In this document: one piece after another, positions 1 to 7,709 of the stretch | Position numbering within the stretch: the stretch's first letter is position 1 | How the letters are laid out: each line of letters starts with the position of its first letter | Assembly: GCA_019694835.1 (NCBI GenBank) | Contig: JAIBBE010000145.1 | Span: 1 to 64,000 of the forward strand | Reading direction: 5' to 3' | From: Fimbriimonadaceae bacterium | GTDB lineage: Bacteria > Armatimonadota > Fimbriimonadia > Fimbriimonadales > Fimbriimonadaceae | Length of the DNA: 64,000 nt | Position numbers and translations under genes: made by a program | Notes under the pieces: model-generated | The model's database searches: none | Told to the model about the DNA's origin: nothing | Seen by the model: the letters and a program-made list of their open reading frames with translations, nothing else

Positions 1-25
1 GAGCCATAGCTCGAAGGAGAAACCC

Positions 26-1105
26 ATGTTCAAACTGTTTTCACGTCGTCGAAAGGCGGAGCGCGAGATCGCGCCGCAACTCACCACCTACGAGCGCCGT
101 GCACTCGAAATCCCGGGTGCGCCTCCCGGGCCTTATTCACTCGCGACGTACGATCTGATGGAACGCGACTCGATGATCCAGACGGCGCTAACGATCAAGA
201 AACTCGCGGTCATGGCTGAGAACTGGACGGTTGAGCCGGCCGACGGATCGAGCGAAGCGAAGGAAAGGGCGGACTTCGTGCTCGCCGCGTTCGACCGGAT
301 GGAAGGGGCCGCCTCGACGATTCTGCATCAAGCTATGGATGCGTTCGCGAAGGGCTGGTCGATCCAGGAATTGGTCTACTCAAACGAGAACGGGCGCGTC
401 TGTCTAGAAGCGGTCCGACCCAAGAACCCCGGCCTGTTCGGGTTGGAGGTCAACGCGTTCGGCAAGGTCAGCGGCCTGCGACTTCAGATTCCCGGCGAAG
501 CCGAGGAGTCGTTGCCGCGTGAGAAGTTCGTCGTCTTCACCCATCGCAGCGGTTACGGACGGGCGAAAGGGAAGAGTGACCTCGACAGCGCCTATCCGCA
601 CTGGAAGGCCAAGCAGACGCTGCTCAACGCCTGGCGGATTCACCTGGAGCGCTACGCGTCGCCCACGGTTCTCGGTCGCTACCAGCGAGGCCTCAGCGCC
701 GAGGAGCAAGGCGAGATTATCGGGGCCCTGCGCAATCTGCAAGACAACACCGCGATCGTGTTTCCGAACGAGATCGAGATCGCGACCCTTGGCGGCTCGC
801 GCGACGGCTCGACCGGGTTCATGGAGGCTATCGAGTTTCACAATCGGGAGATCGCTCGGGCGATCCTTGGTCAGACCCTGACGACCGACGAGGGTCGGCG
901 GGTTGGGTCGCTGGCCTTGGGCAAGGTTCACCTGCAAGTGCTGTTGCTGCAGATCCAGGCACTGCGCAAGGAGCTTGCCGATTCGGTGATGACCGAGCAA
1001 GTGATCCGCCCGCTGGTCGAGATGAACTTCGGCCCGGGCCTGGTTCCCAAGTTCACGTTCGCACAGGGTTCGCTGGACGCGTTTTCGAAAGGGACGCTGG
1101 CGTAA
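26..1105 (+). CDS. Mu gp29-like (DUF935) phage portal protein, short version
   Basis: The 359-residue protein resembles the DUF935/Mu gp29 portal family, which forms the DNA entry ring of Mu-like heads. Family-like blocks are the central region with YPHWKAKQTLLNAWRIHLERY, the FPNEIEI strand and the EIARAILGQTLTTDEG segment. A strong Shine-Dalgarno (GAAGGAGA, 13-20) fixes the ATG at 26. A stop codon at 7-9 could end an upstream gene outside the window. Mu-type portals are usually nearer 500 residues, so this one is short at the C terminus. No other head, tail or lysis gene follows: the next genes are a toxin pair and a glycosidase. It therefore looks like the edge of a prophage or a remnant. 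Family assignment is by recognised pattern, not a search. Confidence 0.72.
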   Translation: MFKLFSRRRKAEREIAPQLTTYERRALEIPGAPPGPYSLATYDLMERDSMIQTALTIKKLAVMAENWTVEPADGSSEAKERADFVLAAFDRMEGAASTILHQAMDAFAKGWSIQELVYSNENGRVCLEAVRPKNPGLFGLEVNAFGKVSGLRLQIPGEAEESLPREKFVVFTHRSGYGRAKGKSDLDSAYPHWKAKQTLLNAWRIHLERYASPTVLGRYQRGLSAEEQGEIIGALRNLQDNTAIVFPNEIEIATLGGSRDGSTGFMEAIEFHNREIARAILGQTLTTDEGRRVGSLALGKVHLQVLLLQIQALRKELADSVMTEQVIRPLVEMNFGPGLVPKFTFAQGSLDAFSKGTLA

Positions 1106-1156
1106 CAGAGGTCAATTACAAACTGGATCGACCGGTGCGTTTTTAGCGTTGTTGGT

Positions 1157-1489
1157 CTAGGATCGAAGAACGAGCACCTGATCTTCGCTCGAGAGGAACT
1201 CAATGATGGTTTCGATCTGAGTGGCGGCAAAGCGCAGGACCTCCCCGATTCGCATATTTCCCACCTTGAACAGCACGACCTGACCTTCGTTTCGAATCGC
1301 GACGAGGTCAATGAAGTCGACGTCTTTGGTGGCGATCGCAGCTTCGAGCAGGAGCGCTTGATTCCAGAGCGCGAGGTCAGAACCACCTGTTAGACCCGAT
1401 TCGTACACATGCTGGGCGGTAATGCCTGCTTGGGCGAAGACCCGCGTAAGCCCGGGTGGCAGGTTCTCATCTATGAGAATCTGCTTCAT
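1157..1489 (-). CDS. DUF5615 PIN-like protein, putative toxin of a DUF433/DUF5615 pair
   Basis: The 110-residue protein begins KQILIDENLPPGL and carries ATKDVDFIDLV. These are the two acidic blocks typical of DUF5615, a PIN-like fold presumed to be an RNase. The conserved acidic residues (D7, E8 and the D pair near residue 57) are present. Its ATG overlaps the stop of the upstream DUF433 gene by four bases (ATGA, 1486-1489), so translation is probably coupled. DUF433 with DUF5615 is a recurrent toxin-antitoxin-like arrangement. Toxicity is inferred from family and context. Confidence 0.8.
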   Translation of the reverse strand: MKQILIDENLPPGLTRVFAQAGITAQHVYESGLTGGSDLALWNQALLLEAAIATKDVDFIDLVAIRNEGQVVLFKVGNMRIGEVLRFAATQIETIIEFLSSEDQVLVLRS

Positions 1490-1716
1490 CCTGCAATTCG
1501 GGCGTGGCGCTCACGATCGGCGGCAAAGGCAAGACATGCCCTCACATCGTCGACGACGAGTTGGGGGAAACTTGCGAGCACATCGTTTTCGGTATCGCCT
1601 CCCGCCATGTACTCAAGCACGTCCGTGACCGCGATGCGCGTGCCCTTGATTGTCGGCTTGCCGAATCGAATCTGGGGATCGATGATGATTCGCTCACGAT
1701 AGTCCATCAAGGACAT
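1486..1716 (-). CDS. DUF433 family protein, putative antitoxin
   Basis: The protein has the DUF433 core: DYRERIIIDPQIRFGKPTIKGTRI followed by VLEYMAGGDTENDVLASFPQL. This is a small winged-helix domain that usually precedes a DUF5615 gene. The open frame extends upstream to 1962, but the first 82 codons do not look like protein. Initiation is therefore placed at the ATG at 1716, or possibly the next ATG at 1707; neither has a clear Shine-Dalgarno. It is the first gene of the pair and probably represses the operon, by analogy with other antitoxins. Confidence 0.78.
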   Translation of the reverse strand: MSLMDYRERIIIDPQIRFGKPTIKGTRIAVTDVLEYMAGGDTENDVLASFPQLVVDDVRACLAFAADRERHARIAG

Positions 1717-1820
1717 TGTACGCCAGCCGGACTCGGAGACCCTGTGCGACCCGCTTGCGAAGCCTCCCATGAAAAGGGGGCTTGTGGCGCAACAGCCATC
1801 CAAACCGGGTCTAATCAAGC

Positions 1821-2747
1821 ATGACTGCCGCGCTCGTCGTCCTCGCCATGACCTCTCAGACTCCTCAAACCTCCAACAACCCGATCTTCTCTGGCTGGTA
1901 CGCCGATCCGGAGATTCATGTCTTCGAGGGGCGCTACTATGTCTATCCAACCTACTCCGCACCTTACGAGAAGCAGACCTTCTACGAGGCGTTCAGCTCA
2001 CCCGACCTCGTCCATTGGCACCGAGAAGGCCGCATTCTGGATTTCAAGGACATCCCCTGGAGCACAAACCGGGCGGCGTGGGCGCCGAGCGTCATCTTCC
2101 GCGACGGGACCTACTTCATGTACTTTTCGGCCGGTGACGGGGCGGGGATCGGAGTTGCGACGAGCAAGAAGCCGGGCGGGCCGTTTAAGGACGCGCTGGG
2201 CAAGCCCCTCATCAAGGACGTCATCAACGGCGCTCAGCCGATCGATGCGATGGCGTTCCTCGACGACGACGGCCAAGCCTATCTGTACTATGGCGGATGG
2301 AAGCATGCGAACGTGGTGAAGCTCTCGAAGGACATGCTCCGCACCGAGGACGCCTTCTACGAGATCACGCCGGAGGGGTATGTCGAGGGGAGCTTCATGC
2401 TCAAACGCAACGGCGAGTACGTGTTCATGTGGTCCGAAGGCGGATGGACGAACTCAACCTACGGCGTCGCCTATGCGCGCGCGTCGTCGCCGTACGGCCC
2501 GTTCAAGCGCATCGGACAAATCCTGAGCACCGATCTTTCGGTCGGCAAGGGCTCCGGCCACCACTCCGTGTTGCGGTTGCCGGGGACCGAGGCGTACCTG
2601 ATCTGCTATCACCGTCGTCCGTTGGAGGAGACTGATGCGAACGCCCGGGTCGTGTGTCTGGACCGGCTGGTGTTTGGCAAGGACGGCAACATCCTGCCGG
2701 TGAAGCAGACGTTCGAGGGTGTGAAGGGGCATCCGATCAAGCGCTAG
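1821..2747 (+). CDS. Glycoside hydrolase family 43-like protein
   Basis: A five-bladed beta-propeller glycosidase of GH43 type, probably acting on arabinose- or xylose-containing polysaccharides. The expected catalytic trio is visible: the Asp base in GWYADPEI near residue 34, the pKa-modulating Asp in PIDAMAFLDDDG near 136, and the Glu acid in GYVEGSFMLKR near 189. The sequence HHSVLRLPGTEAYLICYHRR matches the C-terminal family block. The 308-residue length suits a single catalytic domain. A short hydrophobic start (AALVVLAM) could be a signal peptide. Its stop overlaps the stop of mazF on the other strand by four bases. Substrate cannot be decided from sequence alone. Confidence 0.85.
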   Translation: MTAALVVLAMTSQTPQTSNNPIFSGWYADPEIHVFEGRYYVYPTYSAPYEKQTFYEAFSSPDLVHWHREGRILDFKDIPWSTNRAAWAPSVIFRDGTYFMYFSAGDGAGIGVATSKKPGGPFKDALGKPLIKDVINGAQPIDAMAFLDDDGQAYLYYGGWKHANVVKLSKDMLRTEDAFYEITPEGYVEGSFMLKRNGEYVFMWSEGGWTNSTYGVAYARASSPYGPFKRIGQILSTDLSVGKGSGHHSVLRLPGTEAYLICYHRRPLEETDANARVVCLDRLVFGKDGNILPVKQTFEGVKGHPIKR

Positions 2748-3076
2748 AGCAGAAGCCGAGCCCGCTCCAGAACCGCTTCGACCGTCGCCGCGTCCAACTG
2801 CTCGATCCACTCGGCCCCTCGGGCATGCCAGTCGAGGCTCTTCAATTGGTCGCTCAGGACGACACCCTGAATCTTGCCCCCGGGTGGGAGCGCGACCTCA
2901 AACTTCCAACCTTTCGACTTACTCGTGATCGGGCAGCAGATTAGCAGACCGGCGATCCGGTTGTAAACCGCAGGGGAGAGAACGAGCGCAGGACGCCGAC
3001 CAGCTTGCTCGTGACCCCTCTGCGGATCGAACGGCATCCACACGAGGTCCCCTCGATCTGGGAACTGCCGACTCAC
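2744..3076 (-). CDS. mazF: MazF/PemK-type mRNA interferase toxin
   Basis: The 110-residue protein has the PemK/MazF fold markers: PDRGDLVWMPFDPQRGHEQAGRRPALVLS at the N terminus, then the PITSK strand and the GVVLSDQLKSLDW block. MazF proteins are endoribonucleases neutralised by MazE. The start overlaps mazE by four bases (ATGA, 3073-3076). The gene ends inside the stop of the convergent GH43 gene. Confidence in the family is high; the cleavage sequence cannot be read from this. Confidence 0.9.
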   Translation of the reverse strand: MSRQFPDRGDLVWMPFDPQRGHEQAGRRPALVLSPAVYNRIAGLLICCPITSKSKGWKFEVALPPGGKIQGVVLSDQLKSLDWHARGAEWIEQLDAATVEAVLERARLLL

Positions 3077-3306
3077 AACGCCTCGTCGCCGACGGGGCCG
3101 CCGAAGTCGATCTCGCCGTGCAGGTTCTGCTCCGTCATCCCCTCGAGCATGGCCTCCAAAGTGAGTTTTTCTTGCTTGAGAAGAAGGCCACCTTCAACCA
3201 GTGAAAGATCCACTGAACTGCCTTGTCGCAGCCCCAGCTCCTTAACGAATGCGCTGGGCAAGCGCACCGCCAAGCTGTTGCCCCACTTTTCGACCGACTG
3301 TTTCAT
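3073..3306 (-). CDS. mazE: MazE-like antitoxin (AbrB fold)
   Basis: The 77-residue protein starts KQSVEKWGNSLAVRLPSAFV, the classic MazE/SpoVT-AbrB swapped-hairpin DNA-binding domain. A short acidic C-terminal tail would wrap the toxin. It precedes mazF with an ATGA overlap. A TATAAT box and a small palindrome lie immediately upstream, consistent with autoregulation. Confidence 0.9.
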   Translation of the reverse strand: MKQSVEKWGNSLAVRLPSAFVKELGLRQGSSVDLSLVEGGLLLKQEKLTLEAMLEGMTEQNLHGEIDFGGPVGDEAL

Positions 3307-3308
3307 GA

Positions 3309-3321
3309 CTATACATTATAG
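3309..3321 (-). promoter_or_regulatory. mazE promoter -10 and candidate operator
   Basis: On the minus strand a perfect TATAAT (3320-3315) lies inside the palindrome CTATAATGTATAG. It ends about nine bases before the mazE ATG. This implies a near-leaderless transcript and a MazE operator overlapping the -10. The operator role is inferred from how MazEF systems usually autoregulate. Confidence 0.4.
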
Positions 3322-3343
3322 CTACATTTAGCCTGGCCAAATG

Positions 3344-3979
3344 CTAATCCAGAAGGGAACGAGCCGACGCCAGCGCTTCGGCAACAAGGGCGTCGGAACG
3401 CTTGATTTGCTCGTCCCACTTGGCATGCTGCTTCTCCATACGCTCACGCATCCGCGATTGAAAGTCGGCGACGTGCCGTAGCATCTGACGCTGCATTTCC
3501 GTAGGATTGTCGGCTGAAGGCATACCGAAGTTGGGTTCAACAGCGAGTTCCGTCGGGTCATCGCCCACATCGATCATGCGAAGGTGCTTTAGGCACTGAA
3601 ACACGTGATCACAGGTCGCTTGAGCCTTCGGAAAGCCGTAGAGGTGCATCAGCGCCTCAAGGGCCTCAAACAAACAGGCCTCTCTACGCCTAGATTGCTT
3701 CCACTGATCCCTGAGCTCGTCCGTGCGGCCAATCATGGCTTCGGGCATTGACAATTCGGGACGTTCACCATTCAGGCGCCTATCCAGGGAGCTTTCAAAC
3801 ATCCTTTCGAGTTGCGTTGCCCGGTCTCGGGCTTTGGCCGCATCAATCGCCTGCGCGCGAGCAATCGCAGTAAGTTCTTCGAGAGCGCCAACCAATGCCT
3901 CAGCATGTTCACGTATCACGTTAATCTCATCATAGTCAATCACTATGGGTTTGCGTACACCGGGTACACCGGGCCTCAC
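3344..3979 (-). CDS. Hypothetical protein, predicted coiled coil
   Basis: The 211-residue protein is not recognised. It is highly charged and helical. An N-terminal helix rich in Ala/Glu/Arg (residues 20-65) and a C-terminal Met/Arg/Glu-rich stretch (165-205) both look coiled-coil. There is no signal peptide or membrane segment. It lies head-to-head with another unknown gene and just upstream of mazEF. An overlapping open frame at 3936-4238 on the same strand weakens certainty about the start. Confidence 0.5.
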   Translation of the reverse strand: MRPGVPGVRKPIVIDYDEINVIREHAEALVGALEELTAIARAQAIDAAKARDRATQLERMFESSLDRRLNGERPELSMPEAMIGRTDELRDQWKQSRRREACLFEALEALMHLYGFPKAQATCDHVFQCLKHLRMIDVGDDPTELAVEPNFGMPSADNPTEMQRQMLRHVADFQSRMRERMEKQHAKWDEQIKRSDALVAEALASARSLLD

Positions 3980-4046
3980 CGTGCTCTAATTGGTCAGCAA
4001 TCACTCGCAACGCCAGAGCCTGGAGCCTGGCGACGGGAAGATCTTC

Positions 4047-4649
4047 ATGGAACGCGTCTCCGATGCCATCCGTATACGGAGCACGGAGCGGGGTACAGCC
4101 AGCCTTCAGGCGATGAATCTGCGAGATAGAATCAACAAACTCCTGATCGGTTATCTGGACCGGCAAAAGGTTCATTGGGTTTTTCCCGATGATCCAGAGT
4201 CTGGAGAAGCGCCACGCTATCTGGGTCAGGTCAAGCACCCTCCCGGCTGGGCCGCATGGCCCGCCGATCTAAAGGCACTGCATCGTCAGCTCTTAATGGA
4301 TCGCGAAAGTGCCGTAGGACTGATTGTCCACAAGAACAGACTTTACGCCAGGGCAAACGAGCTTTTTCGCATACTCGTCAGAGCAACGGATCCTGCTGAA
4401 GTCACTGCTCTGAGGGAGCGAATTGACGCACTCATTGAACCCTTGAGATCTGCAGAGCGAGCGGTGGAGGATGCCAAGATCTCGGTGAAGCAACAAGAGA
4501 GAAATGTGAGGCTCGCGATTCTAAGCCATTCCACTTTTCAGATCACGGATATCAACCTGCTGTCGGCCGAGCAGCGGCTCGGTCTTGAACGACAATTGGA
4601 CGAACACGAATCAGAGGCCAAGAAACGCTGGTTTGGCGAATCGGATTAA
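4047..4649 (+). CDS. Hypothetical protein, C-terminal coiled coil
   Basis: The frame is open from a TTG at 3990, but ATG 4047 (MERVSDAIRIRSTERG) is the better start, giving about 200 residues. The middle part (KVHWVFPDDPESGEAPRYLG) looks globular. The remainder is helical and charged, suggesting a coiled coil like that of its divergent neighbour. It is not recognised as a known family. The two genes may function together, but only their adjacency supports this. Confidence 0.45.
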   Translation: MERVSDAIRIRSTERGTASLQAMNLRDRINKLLIGYLDRQKVHWVFPDDPESGEAPRYLGQVKHPPGWAAWPADLKALHRQLLMDRESAVGLIVHKNRLYARANELFRILVRATDPAEVTALRERIDALIEPLRSAERAVEDAKISVKQQERNVRLAILSHSTFQITDINLLSAEQRLGLERQLDEHESEAKKRWFGESD

Positions 4650-4783
4650 GCAACTCTGCCTTGCGTCGTTTGCATCCGATGCGTGTAGACTGCATCGCGA
4701 AGCGGTAACACCGTGCCAAAGAACTCAGGGCAACATGCAGCGAAATCGCGGCATCACTTCGGTGATGGTCGCGACATAATGAC

Positions 4784-5617
4784 TTGATGCACATAAGCCG
4801 ACGCATGCGGCTGATCTGGCAAGAGTTGTGGTTGCCGCCGCTGCTCGGATTGACCGCCGACGTTCTGCGGGCTGAGTTGGTGAAGCAGCTCGGCTTGAAT
4901 CCTGGCTTCAACTGGGCGTTGACGATTCTCGGCTTGGTACTGGCGGGCATCGTGGCCTGCGGGCGGTACTTGATCGTCCCGGCGTTGCCCCTCGACCCTA
5001 CGATCGATGAGGAACTGACCAAGAGGATTCGGCTTCTTTACAAAAAACTGGGCTTACCCGCCGTTCGGGTATTCGTTGCGCCTTTATCCACCCGGCACGA
5101 CCGTGGTTACGCGTTTCAGGATGGCACGGATCTCTTCGTGGACCCAGATTTACTCGAACGCCCCCCAGGCGAGCGCGACTTCATCATCCTGTTCTGCGCC
5201 CTGACTCGCTTGAACAGCGGCGCCTTTAAGTGGCTTTGCCTACTCCTCTTCGCGGGACAAGAGTTAGTCCTTATAAGGAAGGCCCTAGCTGGGATCGATG
5301 AAGAATTGAATGACATCGTAAAGACAGCGGTCTTGATCGGTGCCCTCTTCTGTATCCACGTGGCTCTCCAAGTGCTGCACATTAACGAACGTCGATTCGG
5401 CGTGAAAGCAAACCGGTGGGATGTCCCCATTCTCAAGGTTACCGAAGATCTTCCAGGCGCCCTTGACGCGATCGCATGGCTGAAGGCAAAGCGTCTGCGC
5501 AAAAGTGCAGCGATGAACGCCGATGGGCTGGCTGCCTGGTGGTCAAAGGAGAAACGACTGGCCTCAACGACCACGAATATAGAAGTACCAGCAGCGAACG
5601 CGGACCTGACCGCCTAA
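4784..5617 (+). CDS. Membrane protein resembling an M48 peptidase that has lost its zinc site
   Basis: The 277-residue protein has an N-terminal membrane segment (about 44-66), a soluble stretch, and two further hydrophobic segments (148-165 and 181-197). The order follows HtpX/M48 proteins. It has a mixed region with GYAFQDGTDLFVDPDLLERPP, then a helix where HExxH should lie, membrane helices, and a final helix with an E/D ligand. Here the motif position reads CALTRLNSG (138-146) instead of HELAH-like, and the later ligand region reads RRFGVKANRWD. It would therefore be a non-catalytic homologue. The relation is inferred from aligned pattern. Its stop overlaps the convergent gene by four bases. 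Confidence 0.5.
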   Translation: MMHISRRMRLIWQELWLPPLLGLTADVLRAELVKQLGLNPGFNWALTILGLVLAGIVACGRYLIVPALPLDPTIDEELTKRIRLLYKKLGLPAVRVFVAPLSTRHDRGYAFQDGTDLFVDPDLLERPPGERDFIILFCALTRLNSGAFKWLCLLLFAGQELVLIRKALAGIDEELNDIVKTAVLIGALFCIHVALQVLHINERRFGVKANRWDVPILKVTEDLPGALDAIAWLKAKRLRKSAAMNADGLAAWWSKEKRLASTTTNIEVPAANADLTA

Positions 5618-6873
5618 GGCATCGGAATCGTCGAGGGCCGCACCGCGAGCAAGCCAGTCTGCTGGATCACTTGATCCCCGATCCGGACCTTGAACGTCAG
5701 AGGAATCGCGCCCGAGGCGTTCTGCGGAATGATGATCTCCAACGGGACCCGCATCGCACCGCGATTCTGGTAGATGATGATTTTCTTCGAGCCGCCGCGC
5801 GAGATGGTGAACTCGCTCGGTGCCTCTAGCGTGAAGAGGCCGTCGATGCGGCGATAAATCTGGCTCCGAACCCAAACGCTGCCGCGAACGATCTGGCTGT
5901 CGGCCTTCTGCACTGTGTCCTGGGGCAGATTCACGTCAAACAGCACGGTCGGTGCGACTAAGAAACCGGAGAAAACGAACGACTCCGTGCCGGTCGGCTC
6001 GGTCAGTCGCGCTTGGACGAGGCGGTATCCGGTTGTTGCTTCCGAAGACACGTCGGTTTGATAGTCGACGAAGTTGCGGCCCTTGCGTCCCCAGTTCGGG
6101 AAGGGCTTGGCGCTCTCGGTGGTCAGCGTCTTCAAGAACCCCTGGCACCGCATTTCGATCTTATCGAAACGCGCGGTCTTGGTCGGGTTGATGAAGTTGA
6201 AACGGACCTTGAACGAGTTACCGGGAGCGACGCTCCGCGCCTTGTACTCACTCTGCCATTCGACGCCGATCGGGAGGTTGCGGTTGCGATCCCAGCGTAG
6301 GGTGGTCACGGTCGTGTTGCGGGGAACGAACGCGTCCGGGCTAGCTTCACCGGCTGGGATGGCATTGGCGCGGACACCGATCTGACTGCCGTCCAAGATC
6401 GGCGGCAAGTACAAACCCAAAAGTTTGATCTCGGCGGTCCAACTGTCGGAATCCGTCGCGGCGGAGACGCTGAGCATGCCGTCGAGGAGCGGGTCGCGAA
6501 GCCAGACGGGGCCATCGCGGTCGGTCGCATCCACGAGTCGAGAGGTCGCCACGGGACCTTGCTCGGTCATCGAGACACGAATCTCAAGATTGTCTCGCCC
6601 TACCAGCCAGCCGTCGCCGCGAAGGTCAAAGCTCCAGATGATGTCCTTGCCGATCGGCGCGCGTCCTGCCGTGTAAAGAATCCCCGGCTCCCATTGCATC
6701 GCTGTCTCCAGTCCGCCGGAAGCAGACAGTCCGTCCCATTCCTCCGGGTCCATCTTGCCGTCCATGCGCGGCGTCAAGGTGAGGCGAAGCGGGTCGCGGA
6801 CCTCAAACACGTCGCTGTAGGGCGCGGTCTGTAGCGTGAACCCCATGAGGGCAGCGAGCAGAGGCATGGCCAT
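5614..6873 (-). CDS. Secreted protein with CBM9-like N-terminal domain
   Basis: The 419-residue protein has a short hydrophobic start (LLAALMGFTL). It is followed by LTPRMDGKMDPEEWDGL, the opening of CBM9-like beta-sandwich domains found in many exported bacterial proteins. Later parts are beta-rich (KARSVAPGNSFKVRFNFINP; FTLEAPSEFTISRGGSKKI) and look like Ig-type or filamin-type sandwiches. No catalytic motif is visible. It lies six bases after pspA and is probably co-transcribed with it. A carbohydrate ligand is plausible but not shown. Confidence 0.55.
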   Translation of the reverse strand: MAMPLLAALMGFTLQTAPYSDVFEVRDPLRLTLTPRMDGKMDPEEWDGLSASGGLETAMQWEPGILYTAGRAPIGKDIIWSFDLRGDGWLVGRDNLEIRVSMTEQGPVATSRLVDATDRDGPVWLRDPLLDGMLSVSAATDSDSWTAEIKLLGLYLPPILDGSQIGVRANAIPAGEASPDAFVPRNTTVTTLRWDRNRNLPIGVEWQSEYKARSVAPGNSFKVRFNFINPTKTARFDKIEMRCQGFLKTLTTESAKPFPNWGRKGRNFVDYQTDVSSEATTGYRLVQARLTEPTGTESFVFSGFLVAPTVLFDVNLPQDTVQKADSQIVRGSVWVRSQIYRRIDGLFTLEAPSEFTISRGGSKKIIIYQNRGAMRVPLEIIIPQNASGAIPLTFKVRIGDQVIQQTGLLAVRPSTIPMP

Positions 6874-6879
6874 AGTGGT

Positions 6880-7644
6880 TTAGGCTTGTCCGCCTTGAAT
6901 TCTCTTTTCCAGTTCGGCAAGCTGGGCGTCGACATCGGAGACCGCATCCTGCTTGAGCTCGGTGCCTGTCGTGGTCGGGCCAGCAAGGCCCATGCGCTCC
7001 TCGAGTTTGCGAAGCTCCTCGTCGGCCTGGTAGTCCATCGCCGTGTCTTCCATCTGCATCATCTTGCCGGTCAGACTGCTCGACATCATTTCCTGACGCG
7101 CTGCCGCTTCGGCTTGCTTGTCTTTGATCTTGTCGCGGGCGGCGGCGAAACTGCCTTCATATTCGTTCTCGAAAGTGAGCCCTTCGAGGGCCTTCGAGAT
7201 CGAGGATTGAATTTGAGCCTGCTTCCATTGCGCCTTCATGGCGAGGGCTTCGGCGGTCTTGCGTCGGGTTTCCTCTTCCTGGCGCTTGATGGCGATCTTG
7301 ACGGCTTCGACGGTTTCGACGGCTTGAGCGAGCGTGCCGCGCAAGGTCTCGATGGTCTGGTCGGTGGTGGCCTTCTCGCGAAGGAAACCACGTGCAAGTT
7401 CGCGATTGCCTTGTTTCAGGGCCATACCGGCCTGTTGTTCAAGCTGGGCAGACTTGCGCTCCTGCTCGTCAAGCATCGACTGGAGCCGGTTCTTCTGGGT
7501 GATCGCCTGGACCGCTTTCTCTCGATTCGCGATCAGCGCCTGCTGCATATCACGCCGAGCCTGATCGAGCATAATCTCGGGGTCTTCGAGCTTGTCCATT
7601 CCCCGATTAAAGAGCGCGCGTAGCCAGGCAAAAAACCGCTTCAT
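6880..7644 (-). CDS. pspA: PspA/IM30 (Vipp1) family membrane-stress protein
   Basis: The 254-residue protein begins FFAWLRALFNRGMDKLEDPEIMLDQ, the amphipathic helix and conserved ED-P motif of the ESCRT-III-like PspA/Vipp1 family. It continues as one long coiled coil. The family polymerises on the inner membrane and limits envelope leakage. The C-terminal extension contains DVDAQLAELEKRIQGG. Its neighbours include lnt and a putative exported protein, which suits an envelope role. The ATG at 7644 follows a GAAGGA Shine-Dalgarno. Confidence 0.92.
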   Translation of the reverse strand: MKRFFAWLRALFNRGMDKLEDPEIMLDQARRDMQQALIANREKAVQAITQKNRLQSMLDEQERKSAQLEQQAGMALKQGNRELARGFLREKATTDQTIETLRGTLAQAVETVEAVKIAIKRQEEETRRKTAEALAMKAQWKQAQIQSSISKALEGLTFENEYEGSFAAARDKIKDKQAEAAARQEMMSSSLTGKMMQMEDTAMDYQADEELRKLEERMGLAGPTTTGTELKQDAVSDVDAQLAELEKRIQGGQA

Positions 7645-7709
7645 TCCTTCTCCATCGCCCGATTACTCAGGCTCCACGAATTATACACAGTGAACCAGAC
7701 GTACGGGGG

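Noticed and set aside
3936..4238. 100-aa minus-strand open frame between two unknown genes
   Set aside because: It overlaps both neighbours in conflicting frames and lacks a convincing domain, though it cannot be fully excluded.
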